14,175 nt of DNA from JBBECF01 sp040881945 (GTDB lineage: Bacteria; Pseudomonadota; Alphaproteobacteria; Dongiales; Dongiaceae): positions 1 to 14,175 of the forward strand of contig JBBECF010000178.1 in assembly GCA_040881945.1 (NCBI GenBank). Reading direction: 5' to 3'. Position 1 is the first letter of the stretch. Each line of letters opens with the position of its first letter. A program made the translations under genes and the position numbers. The notes beneath the pieces are model-generated. The model did no database searches, was not told where the DNA came from, and saw nothing but the letters and a program-made list of their open reading frames with translations. This document shows, piece after piece, positions 5,678 through 12,982 of the stretch.

Positions 5678-6844
5678 TCAACGCAGCGGCTCGAGGACGC
5701 TCACATAGTTGGCGACCGCCGCGCCGCCCATGTTGAAGACGCCGGCGAGCTTGGCGCCCTTGATCTGCATGCCGCCGGCCTGGCCGCTCACCTGCATCGC
5801 GGCCAGCACATGCATCGACACGCCCGTGGCGCCGATCGGATGGCCCTTCGCCTTCAGCCCGCCCGACGGGTTCACCGGCAGCCTGCCGTCCTTCTCGGTC
5901 CACCCTTCCAGGATGGCGCGGGCGCCCTGCCCGCGCGGGGTCAGGCCCATCGCCTCGTACTCGATCAGCTCGGCGATGGTGAAGCAGTCGTGGGTCTCGA
6001 CCAGGCTCAGATCGTCGAGGCTGAGGCGGCTTCGCTCCAGCGCCCGGCGCCACGCCAACGTCGGCCCCTCGAACAGGGTGATGTCGCGCTTGCTCAGCGG
6101 CATGAAGTCGTTGACCTGCTCGGCGGCGCGGAAGACGACGGCCTTGCGCAGCAGCAGGGCGGTTTCGATGTCGGCCAGCACGACCGCCGCCGCGCCGTCG
6201 GACACCGGGCTGCAATCGGTGCGCCGCAGCGGCCCGGCGACGATCGGGTTCTTGTCCGACACCGTCCGGCAAAATTCGTAGCCGAGGTCCTTGCGCATCT
6301 GCGCCAGCGGGTTGGCGACGCCGTTCTTGTGGTTCTTGGCGGCGATCCGCGCCAGCGCGTCGGACTGGTCGCCGTGCTTCTGGAAATACAACTCGGCGAT
6401 GCGCGCGAAGACGCCGGCGAAGCCGCCCTCGATCGCCGCTTCCTCCTTCACGTAGCTGGCCTTCAGCAGATTGGCGCCGACCTCCGGCCCCGGCGTGTCG
6501 GTCATCTTTTCGACGCCGATAATCAGCGCCAGGCGGGCGTGCCGCGCCGCGATGCTGCGCAGGCCGGCATGGATCGCCGCCGTCCCGGTGGCGCAGGCGT
6601 TCTCGACCCGGGTCGCCGGCTTGAAGCGCAGCGCCGGCTCGCCTTGCATCACCAGCGAGGCGGGGAAGTCCTGGCGCGAGAACCCGCCGTTGAAATGGCC
6701 GACGAACACCTCGTCGATGTCGGCGGCGGCGACGCCGGCGTCTTCGAGCGCGTCATGCGTGGCGCGGACGATCAGCGACTCCACGTCCTCGCCCGCGTGG
6801 CGGCCGAACGGGGTATGGCTCCAGCCGACGATGCAAGCTGTCAT
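5678..6844 (-). CDS. SCP2/SCPx-type thiolase (acetyl-CoA acetyltransferase family)
   Basis: A 388-aa cytoplasmic thiolase. The nucleophile Cys84 lies in VENACATGTAAIHAG. The C-terminal half has CSPVSDGAAAVVL (211-223), ETHDCFTIAELIEYEAMGL (283-301) with HDCF in place of the NEAF of classical thiolases, and NPSGGLKAKGHPIGATG (325-341) with catalytic His335. The C-terminal CGG motif of classical thiolases is replaced by NMGGAAVANY, so the second cysteine is probably that of HDCF, as in SCP2-type thiolases. Such enzymes cleave or form 3-ketoacyl-CoAs; the substrate is not predictable. The start MTACIVG at 6844 has AGGAG 8 nt upstream, so the longer frame (6877) was rejected. It lies between the amidohydrolase gene (51 nt) and acuI (23 nt) in one operon. 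Confidence 0.93.
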   Translation of the reverse strand: MTACIVGWSHTPFGRHAGEDVESLIVRATHDALEDAGVAAADIDEVFVGHFNGGFSRQDFPASLVMQGEPALRFKPATRVENACATGTAAIHAGLRSIAARHARLALIIGVEKMTDTPGPEVGANLLKASYVKEEAAIEGGFAGVFARIAELYFQKHGDQSDALARIAAKNHKNGVANPLAQMRKDLGYEFCRTVSDKNPIVAGPLRRTDCSPVSDGAAAVVLADIETALLLRKAVVFRAAEQVNDFMPLSKRDITLFEGPTLAWRRALERSRLSLDDLSLVETHDCFTIAELIEYEAMGLTPRGQGARAILEGWTEKDGRLPVNPSGGLKAKGHPIGATGVSMHVLAAMQVSGQAGGMQIKGAKLAGVFNMGGAAVANYVSVLEPLR

Positions 6845-6895
6845 TTCGGGTTCTCCTCGGCGGCAAAGCCGCAGCATAGCAGACCGGTCGCGCCG

Positions 6896-8224
6896 TTACA
6901 GGCATTCGGCGAACCGCACCGGCTCGCCGGCCGGCGCGCCGATCAGCTCGTCCTCGCGCATGACGACGCGCCCGCGAATCACGGTCGCCCGCGGCCACCC
7001 GGTCACCGCCATGCCGTCGAACGGGGTCCAACCGCACTTGCTGGCGGTCCGATCCTTGGAGATGGTCCGCCGCGCCTTCAGATCGACGAGCGTCAGGTCG
7101 GCGTCGTAGCCGACGGCGATGCGGCCCTTGCCGGCGATGTTGTAGATCCGCGCCGGCCCGGCGCTGGTCAGGTCGACCAGGCGCTCGAGCGTCAGGCGCC
7201 CGGCGTTCAAATGGTCGAGCAGCAACGGCAGCAGCGTCTGTACCCCCGGCATGCCGGACGGGCTTTCCGGGTAAGGCCGCGCCTTCTCCGCCGCCGTGTG
7301 CGGGGCGTGGTCCGAACCGATGCAATCGACGATGCCCTGGGCGATGCCGCGCCACAGGCCGTCGCGGTGGCGCGCCTCGCGGATCGGCGGGTTCATCTGG
7401 GCGAACGTGCCGAGCCGCGCATAGCACTCCGGCGCGGCCAGGGTCAGGTGCTGCGGCGTCACCTCGACCGTGGCGATGTCCTTGGCGGCGGCCAGGATCT
7501 CCATCTCCTCGGCCGTCGTCACGTGCAGGACGTGGACGCGGCGTCCGCTCTCGCGCGCCAGCCGCAGCAGCCGCCGCGTGGCCATGACCGCGGTCTCGAC
7601 GTCGCGCCACTCCGGGTGAAGGCCGACGTTGCCGCCGGCGCGCGCCAGCTCGAACCGCTCCTTCAATCGGGCCTCGTCCTCGGCGTGGACGGCGACGCGC
7701 CGACGGCCGTTGCGCAATACGTCGCGCAGGCCCGCGTCGTCGGCCACCAGCAGGCTGCCGGTCGAGCTGCCCATGAAGACCTTGACCCCGGCGCAACCGG
7801 GCAGTCGTTCGAGCTCGCCCAGCCGCGCCGCGTTCTCCGCCGCCGCGCCGATGAAGAACGCGTGGTCGCACCACGCCCGCCCGCGCGCCCGCGCCAGTTT
7901 GTCGGCAAGCTCCGCGCGCGAGAGCGTATTCGGGTTCGTGTTCGGCATGTCGAAGACGGCGGTGACGCCGCCCAGGACGGCGCCGGCCGTGCCGGTCGCC
8001 AGGTCCTCCTTGTGCTCCAGGCCGGGCTCGCGGAAGTGCACCTGGGTGTCGATCACGCCGGGCAGGACGTGCAGGCCCGTCGCGTCGACGACCTCGGCCG
8101 CCGCGCCGGTCACCGCGCCGATGGACGCGATCTTGCCGCCACTGACCGCGACGTCGGCGGCCGCGATGCCGTTCGGCGTGGCGACGATGCCGCCACGGAC
8201 GATCAGGTCATAGGAAACGCTCAA
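6896..8224 (-). CDS. Dihydroorotase-family amidohydrolase
   Basis: A 442-aa protein of the cyclic-amidohydrolase superfamily. The family hydrolyses cyclic amides; dihydroorotase interconverts dihydroorotate and carbamoyl-aspartate in pyrimidine synthesis. Visible marks are DTQVHFREPGLEHKED (59-74), MPNTNP (93-98), the carboxylated lysine in GVKVFMGSSTG (Lys148), His180 in VHAEDE, His234 in HVLHVT and Asp305 in GSDHAPHT. The first His of the usual HxH is Gln61. From memory this QVH variant is typical of an alphaproteobacterial group annotated dihydroorotase. I chose the TTG start at 8224 because AAAGGAG lies 8 nt upstream and the protein then begins SVSYDLIVRGG like its relatives. The ATG at 8251 overlaps the previous stop (ATGA) but lacks a ribosome site. 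A hydantoinase-like role is an alternative. Confidence 0.88.
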   Translation of the reverse strand: MSVSYDLIVRGGIVATPNGIAAADVAVSGGKIASIGAVTGAAAEVVDATGLHVLPGVIDTQVHFREPGLEHKEDLATGTAGAVLGGVTAVFDMPNTNPNTLSRAELADKLARARGRAWCDHAFFIGAAAENAARLGELERLPGCAGVKVFMGSSTGSLLVADDAGLRDVLRNGRRRVAVHAEDEARLKERFELARAGGNVGLHPEWRDVETAVMATRRLLRLARESGRRVHVLHVTTAEEMEILAAAKDIATVEVTPQHLTLAAPECYARLGTFAQMNPPIREARHRDGLWRGIAQGIVDCIGSDHAPHTAAEKARPYPESPSGMPGVQTLLPLLLDHLNAGRLTLERLVDLTSAGPARIYNIAGKGRIAVGYDADLTLVDLKARRTISKDRTASKCGWTPFDGMAVTGWPRATVIRGRVVMREDELIGAPAGEPVRFAECL

Positions 8225-8247
8225 CCGCGCGGCTCCTTTCGGCGCCC

Positions 8248-9318
8248 TCATAGCCCGGCGCCGCCGGCCCGACAAGGACGGCCGCTCAGCGCGCGATCGA
8301 AGAACTCGCGATAGCCCGCGACGGCGACCGCCTCGGTGTATCCAGCCCGGTACGACTCCCAGCCGCCTTCGACCAGGCGCTCGGCCAGCGCGGCGTCGCC
8401 GACGACGCGCCCGATGGCGGCCGCCAGCGCCGGCGCATCCTCGACCGGCACGAGCAATCCGTTCTCCTCCGGCCGCACCAGCGCCGCCGGCCCGGCGCTC
8501 GCCGCCGCGACCACGGGGACGCGCTGCGCCCAGGCCTCGACCAGCGCGTTGCCGAAGGGTTCGTGGCGCGACGGCACGACGAGGACGTCGGCCGCCGCGA
8601 GCAGCGCCGTCGTGTCCTCGCGCCAGCCGAGGAAGCGCACCCGCTCGGCGACGCCCAACCGTTCGGCCAGTCGCTTGAGCGCGCCGTCGAGCGGCCCGTC
8701 CCCGGCGAGCCACAGCCACGGCCCGGGCAGCTCGGCGAGCGCGTGCAGCAGCACGTCGAACCCCTTGTTCGCGTGCAGCCGGCCGTGCGCCAGCGCCTGT
8801 GGCGCGTCGGCGGGGGTCGCTAAGACCGTCCGGTCGAGCGGCGGCGCCGGCGCCGCCGGCACGACGTTCGGCATATAATGCGTGCGTTCCGCCGGCCAGC
8901 CGGCGCGCCGCAGGTAATCGACGATGTCCGGGGTGTTGCCGATCAGATGATCGCAGCGCCGATAGTATTTGAGGTCGTAATAGCCGCCGAGGCGGGCGGC
9001 ATGGACGAAGCCCCTGCCGTCCCGCGCCGCCGGGCAGAACCGCGTCGCCCGGCTCATCCAGGTGAGCACGATGTCGGGCGCGAAGGCGGCGACCTCGCGG
9101 CGGAACCGGGGCCCGCTCAGCAGGTCCAGCGGCCCGCCGAAGGCGAGTTCGACCGGCTTGAGGCCGCCGGCGGCGAGCGCCGCGGCGCGCTCCGGGTCGC
9201 GGCGGATCAGGATACGCTGCTCGATTCCGGCCCGGTGCAGCGCTAGGGTCAGGCGCACGAACTGCCGCTCGGCGCCACCATGCGGGCCGCCCGCCATCGC
9301 TTGCAGGACTCGCGTCAT
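8248..9318 (-). CDS. GT4-type glycosyltransferase (GT-B fold)
   Basis: A 356-aa protein. The N-terminal half begins MTRVLQAMAGGPHGGAERQF, with the Gly-rich GGAE loop typical of GT4 acceptor-side domains. The C-terminal half has GRLHANKGFDVLLHAL (179-194), LAGDGPL (204-210), VRFLGWRED and the EX7E motif EPFGNALVE (Glu253, Glu261), which binds the nucleotide-sugar donor. Members transfer a sugar with retention of configuration, often in lipopolysaccharide, exopolysaccharide or glycolipid assembly, at the cytosolic membrane face. Donor and acceptor are unknown. The start at 9318 has GAGG 4 nt upstream; a GTG nine codons earlier is an alternative. It heads a minus-strand gene string whose other members are metabolic, so its role is not explained by context. 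Confidence 0.9.
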   Translation of the reverse strand: MTRVLQAMAGGPHGGAERQFVRLTLALHRAGIEQRILIRRDPERAAALAAGGLKPVELAFGGPLDLLSGPRFRREVAAFAPDIVLTWMSRATRFCPAARDGRGFVHAARLGGYYDLKYYRRCDHLIGNTPDIVDYLRRAGWPAERTHYMPNVVPAAPAPPLDRTVLATPADAPQALAHGRLHANKGFDVLLHALAELPGPWLWLAGDGPLDGALKRLAERLGVAERVRFLGWREDTTALLAAADVLVVPSRHEPFGNALVEAWAQRVPVVAAASAGPAALVRPEENGLLVPVEDAPALAAAIGRVVGDAALAERLVEGGWESYRAGYTEAVAVAGYREFFDRALSGRPCRAGGAGL

Positions 9319-9410
9319 CGAACCTCGGAAACCCCGCCGTTGCACGCCCTTGTAAAGGCGCGGCCTCTGACCGATCTTAGGCGGGCGGCGAATGGCGCGC
9401 GAGGCGCATC

Positions 9411-10319
9411 GTGACCCCCGAATTGGCCGACCCGGTTTTTCTGCTCCCCGAATCGCGCGGCGTCCTGACGGTCTCCGGCCCGGACGCCGTTTCCTTCCTG
9501 CAGGGCATCGTCTCCAACGACGTGACCAGGGTCGCGCCGGGCCGCGCGATCTACGCCGCCTTCCTGACGCCGCAGGGCAAGTTCCTGCACGATTTCTTCA
9601 TCGCCCGGATCGGCGACACGCTGTGCCTCGACTGCGAGGCGGCGCGGCGCGCCGATCTGCTGCGCCGCCTGTCCGTCTACCGCCTGCGCTCGAAGGTCGA
9701 GCTCGCCGACGCCACCGCCGATCTCGCCGTCGCGCTGATGTTCGGTCCGCGCGCCGCCGCCGCGCTCGACCTGCCCGCCGAGCCGGGCCGCGCGGTCGCG
9801 TTCGCCAAAGGCGTCGCCTATGTCGATCCGCGGCTCGACGCCCTCGGCCTGCGCGCCATCCTGCCGCGCGCCGCAGCGAAGGCGGCGCTGACCGCGGCGG
9901 GCTTCCGGCCAGGCGACGCCGCCGACTACGAGCGCCTGCGTCTTTCGCTCGGCGTTCCCGACGGCAGCCGCGACCTCGCGATCGAGAAGGCGATCCTGCT
10001 CGAGAACGGCTTCGACGAGTTGCACGGCGTCGACTGGCGAAAGGGCTGTTACCTGGGCCAGGAGCTGACCGCGCGCACCAAGTATCGCGGCGTCATCCGC
10101 AAGCGGCTGGTGCCGGTGCGGATCGACGGGCCGCTGCCCGAATCGGGCACGCCGATCCACCTCGGCGACCGCGAAGCCGGCGAGATGCGTTCCGGCGCCG
10201 ACGGGATCGGCCTGGCCTTGCTGCGGCTCGAATGCCTCGATCCGGCGGTCGGCGGCGAGGTGCTCGTCGCCGGCGACAGCCGTCTGACGCCGGTCAAGCC
10301 CGGTTGGGTGGCCTTTTGA
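9411..10319 (+). CDS. ygfZ: YgfZ/GcvT-type folate-binding iron-sulfur maintenance protein
   Basis: A 302-aa cytoplasmic protein. YgfZ proteins bind tetrahydrofolate and help assemble or repair certain iron-sulfur enzymes. The family signature KGCYLGQELTART lies at 211-223 with the conserved Cys213. The N-terminal half contains LQGIVSNDVTRV and AAFLTPQGKFLHDFFI (49-64), as in GcvT-like folds. The start is GTG with GAGG 6 nt upstream. Its neighbour on the left is divergent, and the peptidase gene follows after 16 nt on the same strand, so those two form an operon. Confidence 0.95.
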   Translation: MTPELADPVFLLPESRGVLTVSGPDAVSFLQGIVSNDVTRVAPGRAIYAAFLTPQGKFLHDFFIARIGDTLCLDCEAARRADLLRRLSVYRLRSKVELADATADLAVALMFGPRAAAALDLPAEPGRAVAFAKGVAYVDPRLDALGLRAILPRAAAKAALTAAGFRPGDAADYERLRLSLGVPDGSRDLAIEKAILLENGFDELHGVDWRKGCYLGQELTARTKYRGVIRKRLVPVRIDGPLPESGTPIHLGDREAGEMRSGADGIGLALLRLECLDPAVGGEVLVAGDSRLTPVKPGWVAF

Positions 10320-10335
10320 CCGGGTCGGCCCCGCG

Positions 10336-11406
10336 ATGACCCGCGCCCGCCTGCGCGATCTCGGCCTCTCGGTCGGGCGCCTGCCGCCCGGCCCCTTGAA
10401 CGCCATCACCGACGTGGCCGGGGTGCGCGTCGGCCACGCCACGCTGGTCCGCGACGCGCCTTCGGTCGTGCGCACCGGCGTCACCGCGATCTGGCCGCGC
10501 GGGCCGGAGATCTGGCGCAGCTATGCCTTCGCCGGCTACCATTCCTTCAACGGCTACGGCGAGATGACCGGCGTCGTCTGGTTGCAGGAGCAGGGCCTGT
10601 TGGCCGCGCCGATCTGCCTGACCAACACCCATGCGGTCGGCGTCGTGCGCGACGCGATCTGCGCCTATGCGGTGCGCGAGCGCGTCGACCAGGCCTTCCA
10701 CCTGCCGGTCGTGGCCGAGACCTATGACGGCTGGCTGAGCGACGCCGAGAGCTTCCCGGTGACGGCCGAGCTCGCCTTCGCGGCCCTCGACTCGGCCGCC
10801 GGCGGCCCGGTCGCCGAGGGCAATGTCGGCGGCGGGACGGGCATGATCTGCCACGAGTTCAAGGGCGGCATCGGCACGGCCTCGCGGGTCGCCGACACGG
10901 CCGGCGCGTCCTACACCGTCGGCGCGCTGGTCCAGGCCAATTACGGCGCCCGCGATCTCCTGCGCGTGGACGGGGTGCCGGTCGGGCGCGAGATCGGATC
11001 GGACGAGGTGCCGTCGCACCGCGACGCCCCGCGCGACGCCGGCTCGATCATCGTCGTGCTGGCGACCGACGCGCCGCTGCTGCCGATCCAGTGCCAGCGC
11101 CTGGCGCGGCGCGCGACGACCGGCCTCGCCTGGGTCGGCGGCATCGGCGCCAACGGCAGCGGCGACATCTTCCTCGCCTTCTCCACCGGCAACGCCGTTG
11201 CCGCCGACGCCAAGCTCGCCGAGGTCCGCATGTTGGGCGCCGACGCCATGACCCCGCTGTTCCTCGCCGCCGCCGAGGCGACCGAGGAGGCGATCCTCAA
11301 CGCCCTCACCGCCGCCGAGACGATGACCGGCCAGCGCGGCCGCACCGCCCACGCCCTGCCGCTCGATCGCCTCCAGGAGATCATGCGCCGCCACCGTCCG
11401 ACCTGA
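10336..11406 (+). CDS. P1/DmpA family aminopeptidase (self-processing, Ntn-like)
   Basis: A 356-aa protein of the S58/DmpA family (L-aminopeptidase/D-esterase or beta-aminopeptidase). The start LGLSVGRLPPGPLNAITDV is typical, as are GVTAIWPRG (48-56), NTHAVGVVRDA (97-107), EGNVGGGTGM (161-170) and VGALVQANYG (195-204). The precursor is expected to split between Gly236 and Ser237 (DAGSIIVVLATDAPL), freeing Ser237 as N-terminal nucleophile; Asn202 fits the assisting asparagine. No signal peptide is seen, so it is probably cytoplasmic. Substrate preference (D- or beta-amino acids) cannot be told from sequence. It follows ygfZ after 16 nt; the ribosome site is weak, suggesting translational coupling. 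It is followed by a strong hairpin. Confidence 0.93.
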   Translation: MTRARLRDLGLSVGRLPPGPLNAITDVAGVRVGHATLVRDAPSVVRTGVTAIWPRGPEIWRSYAFAGYHSFNGYGEMTGVVWLQEQGLLAAPICLTNTHAVGVVRDAICAYAVRERVDQAFHLPVVAETYDGWLSDAESFPVTAELAFAALDSAAGGPVAEGNVGGGTGMICHEFKGGIGTASRVADTAGASYTVGALVQANYGARDLLRVDGVPVGREIGSDEVPSHRDAPRDAGSIIVVLATDAPLLPIQCQRLARRATTGLAWVGGIGANGSGDIFLAFSTGNAVAADAKLAEVRMLGADAMTPLFLAAAEATEEAILNALTAAETMTGQRGRTAHALPLDRLQEIMRRHRPT

Positions 11407-11419
11407 CGCCGCGTGGACT

Positions 11420-11448
11420 CCCTCCCCCGCGCGAAGCGTGGGGGAGGG
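11420..11448. terminator. C/G-rich palindrome between convergent genes
   Basis: Positions 11420-11432 pair with 11436-11448 around a GAA loop: a 13-bp stem of CCTCCCCC/GGGGGAGG plus GCGC/GCGT, with one G-U pair. G-rich sequence (GGCCGGGGCGGGGG) follows. There is no T tract, so it is not a canonical intrinsic terminator. It sits exactly between the peptidase stop (11406) and the meaB stop (11462), so it could end transcription from both sides. The CTCCCCC...GGGGGAGG form recalls REP-like palindromes scattered in many alphaproteobacterial genomes. Confidence 0.55.
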
Positions 11449-11461
11449 CCGGGGCGGGGGC

Positions 11462-12424
11462 TCACGCCGACAGCTTCCGCCCGATCCCCGCCAGCCGCGC
11501 GAACGGCGACTCGTCCGCCGCCAGGGTCAGCTTCCCGGCCCGCCGCAGACCCTCGCGGCCGAAGCGCTCGCGCACCGCCTGAACGAGCCACGACGCCGCC
11601 TGCTCGCGGCGCCGCGCCGCCAGCCGCCCATCCTGCCCGAGCCAGCGCCAGTGGCCGTCGATCGCCTCGATCAGCTCGCCGATGCCCTCGCGCCGCGTCG
11701 CCGAGACGCTCAACACCGGCACGGCCCAACCCGCCGCATCCGTGTCGGCCAGACCCAGGGCGGCCGTGAGGTCGGCGCGGGCGCGCCTGGCCGCCGCGCC
11801 CATGTCGGTCTTGGTGACCACGGCGATATGGGGGATCTCGACGATCCCGGCCTTCATGAACTGCAGGCTGTCGCCCGATCCCGGCTGCACGCAGAAGACG
11901 ACCGTGTCGGCGGCGCCGGCGACGTCGGTCTCCGACTGCCCGACGCCCACCGTCTCCAGCAGCACCAGGTCGTAGACCGCGCGCATAACGACCATGGCGG
12001 CGACCGTCATCTCGGCCAGCCCGCCGAGCCGGTCGCGGGCGGCCATCGAGCGGACGAAGACGCCGGCGTCCTCGGGATCGGTCATCAGCCGCAGCCGGTC
12101 GCCGAGCAGCGCGCCGCCCGAGCGCCGCGACGACGGATCGACGGCGACGACGCCGACCGTCCGGCCGCCGGCCCGCACCAGGGCGATGAGCGCGCCCAAC
12201 AGCGTCGACTTGCCGACCCCCGGCGGCCCGGTGACGCCCACGACATGGGCGCGCGGCGTGCCATAGGCGGCGTCGAGCAGGGCCACGCTCTCCGCCGCGT
12301 CCGGCCGCCGTTCGAGCTCGGCCAGCGCCGCCGCCAGCGCCGCCTTGTCGCCGCCCGCGAGCCGGGCGAGGTCGGGCAGGCGCCGGGACGCCGGCGGGGC
12401 TGGCGCATTCGACATGGCCGCCAT
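11462..12424 (-). CDS. meaB: Methylmalonyl-CoA mutase-associated GTPase MeaB
   Basis: A 320-aa G3E-type P-loop GTPase that protects and reloads methylmalonyl-CoA mutase with adenosylcobalamin. Walker A is GPPGVGKS (66-73), followed by VDPSSRRSGGALLGDR (95-110), the switch motif ETVGVGQSE (157-165), PGSGDSLQFMKAGI (181-194) and the base-recognition motif TKTD (204-207) in place of the usual NKxD. A C-terminal helical arm ends GIGRKLSA. Two starts are possible: ATG at 12424 or the fourth codon ATG at 12415; neither has a clear ribosome site. The mutase gene is not in the window. It converges on the peptidase gene. With AcuI nearby it fits propionyl-CoA use, though the genes are not co-transcribed. 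Confidence 0.93.
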   Translation of the reverse strand: MAAMSNAPAPPASRRLPDLARLAGGDKAALAAALAELERRPDAAESVALLDAAYGTPRAHVVGVTGPPGVGKSTLLGALIALVRAGGRTVGVVAVDPSSRRSGGALLGDRLRLMTDPEDAGVFVRSMAARDRLGGLAEMTVAAMVVMRAVYDLVLLETVGVGQSETDVAGAADTVVFCVQPGSGDSLQFMKAGIVEIPHIAVVTKTDMGAAARRARADLTAALGLADTDAAGWAVPVLSVSATRREGIGELIEAIDGHWRWLGQDGRLAARRREQAASWLVQAVRERFGREGLRRAGKLTLAADESPFARLAGIGRKLSA

Positions 12425-12613
12425 TTACGGGCTGGCGCCGCCAGGGGTCAAGGAACAGCGGCCGGGGGATGATTCAAGAATTTTACGAACAACCCCATGC
12501 ACCCTCGGTGTCAAGGGGATTCGGCCTCGCCGCCCAGGGCAATTGCGTTGGATCGGGGTGGGGCTTCATCGTTCGAGACGGCCACTGCACGGACGCGGTC
12601 TCGAAAGAACGGC
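12425..12613. other. Gene-free stretch upstream of meaB
   Basis: No gene with a credible start is seen here; with the leader that follows, 12425-12763 has no supported protein gene. It holds an inverted repeat, TTCGAGAC (12572-12579) and GTCTCGAA (12598-12605), eight perfect pairs around 18 nt, ending 8 nt before a promoter. On the minus strand a TTGACC (12451-12446) lies 17 nt from a poor GTAAAT (12428-12423) just ahead of meaB. Confidence 0.5.
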
Positions 12614-12643
12614 TTGACAGGTATCGGAATATTGTCCTATAAG
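12614..12643 (+). promoter_or_regulatory. Strong sigma70-type promoter
   Basis: A consensus TTGACA (12614-12619) and TATAAG (12638-12643) are separated by 18 nt. AATATT occurs at 12628-12633 and again at 12647-12652, flanking the -10, a possible operator pair. Transcription should start near 12650. Confidence 0.7.
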
Positions 12644-12649
12644 AGAAAT

Positions 12650-12729
12650 ATTATGGAGGTGACTTGCGCCGAGGCGCGCGCAGGCCCCAAGAGAGAAGGC
12701 AACCCGCCGCGAGGCGGGTTTTGTTTTTT
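12650..12729 (+). ncRNA. Short leader RNA ending in an intrinsic terminator (possible sRNA or attenuator)
   Basis: From the predicted start at about 12650 to the T tract at 12729 is about 80 nt with no ribosome-site-supported ORF. An ATG at 12653 is in frame with the 49-aa gene, but it would be nearly leaderless and its codons run through the terminator. The RNA has a small GCGC/GCGC hairpin (about 12667-12678) and the terminator hairpin. It could be a free-standing small RNA or an attenuating leader for the gene at 12764. Confidence 0.45.
12701..12729 (+). terminator. Intrinsic terminator with GNRA-type loop
   Basis: AACCCGCC (12701-12708) pairs perfectly with GGCGGGTT (12713-12720) around a GCGA tetraloop, followed by TTGTTTTTT (12721-12729). 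It lies between a strong promoter and the ribosome site of the next gene, so some read-through is needed for that gene unless it has another promoter. Confidence 0.8.
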
Positions 12730-12763
12730 CCGGGTTCCGGCCCCAGCGCAAAGGAGTTTGACG

Positions 12764-12913
12764 ATGAGCAGTCACCTCGGTCGGCCGCTGCCCGGCAGCG
12801 TAGCCTGGGCGGCCGAGCGCATCCGCCGCATGATGGAGCGCGAGGCGCAGGAGCGCCTGGTGCGCCGCCGCGCCGATCAAGGAACCGCGAGAAGCGGTAG
12901 TGGCGCATTCTAG
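12764..12913 (+). CDS. Small basic helical protein (49 aa)
   Basis: It begins MSSHLGRPLPGSVAWAAERI and continues as a charged helix, RRMMEREAQERLVRRRAD, ending in a Gly/Ser tail. An AAGGAG ribosome site (12751-12756) lies 7 nt before the ATG, which is strong support for translation and for this start over the upstream in-frame ATG at 12653. I do not recognise a family. It follows the promoter-leader-terminator cassette. It still has high-GC codons, unlike the genes to its right. Confidence 0.65.
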   Translation: MSSHLGRPLPGSVAWAAERIRRMMEREAQERLVRRRADQGTARSGSGAF

Positions 12914-12982
12914 AAATGGCTGTTCCGTGCGGGTCTTGACAAATTTGGTGACGATGCTGGCGACGTGTGGCAACGTACCTTC

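Noticed and set aside
4668..6272. A 534-aa version of the AcuI frame
   Set aside because: The first 206 residues are the thiolase gene read out of frame. The AcuI family N-terminus begins at MFNALV (5654).
5810..8314. An 834-aa open frame on the plus strand
   Set aside because: It lies antisense to the thiolase and amidohydrolase genes, which have full family motifs. Its protein is low-complexity Arg/Ala/Gly sequence of the kind produced by opposite frames of high-GC genes.
6896..8719. A 607-aa version of the amidohydrolase frame
   Set aside because: The extension is the glycosyltransferase gene in another frame. A perfect ribosome site supports the start at 8224.
9319..9410. Divergent gap between the glycosyltransferase gene and ygfZ as a promoter region
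   Set aside because: Promoters are expected here, but I found no pair of -35/-10 elements good enough to report on either strand.
9315..11394. Long minus-strand frames opposite ygfZ and the peptidase gene
   Set aside because: Both plus-strand genes carry diagnostic motifs; the antisense products are repetitive Arg/Gly/Ala sequence.
12497..12763. An in-frame N-terminal extension of the 49-aa gene, including the ATG at 12653
   Set aside because: It would run through a promoter and an intrinsic terminator and has no ribosome site, while the ATG at 12764 has AAGGAG at ideal spacing.
12936..12941. TTGACA upstream of the frameshifted small gene
   Set aside because: No acceptable -10 element lies 16-19 nt downstream.
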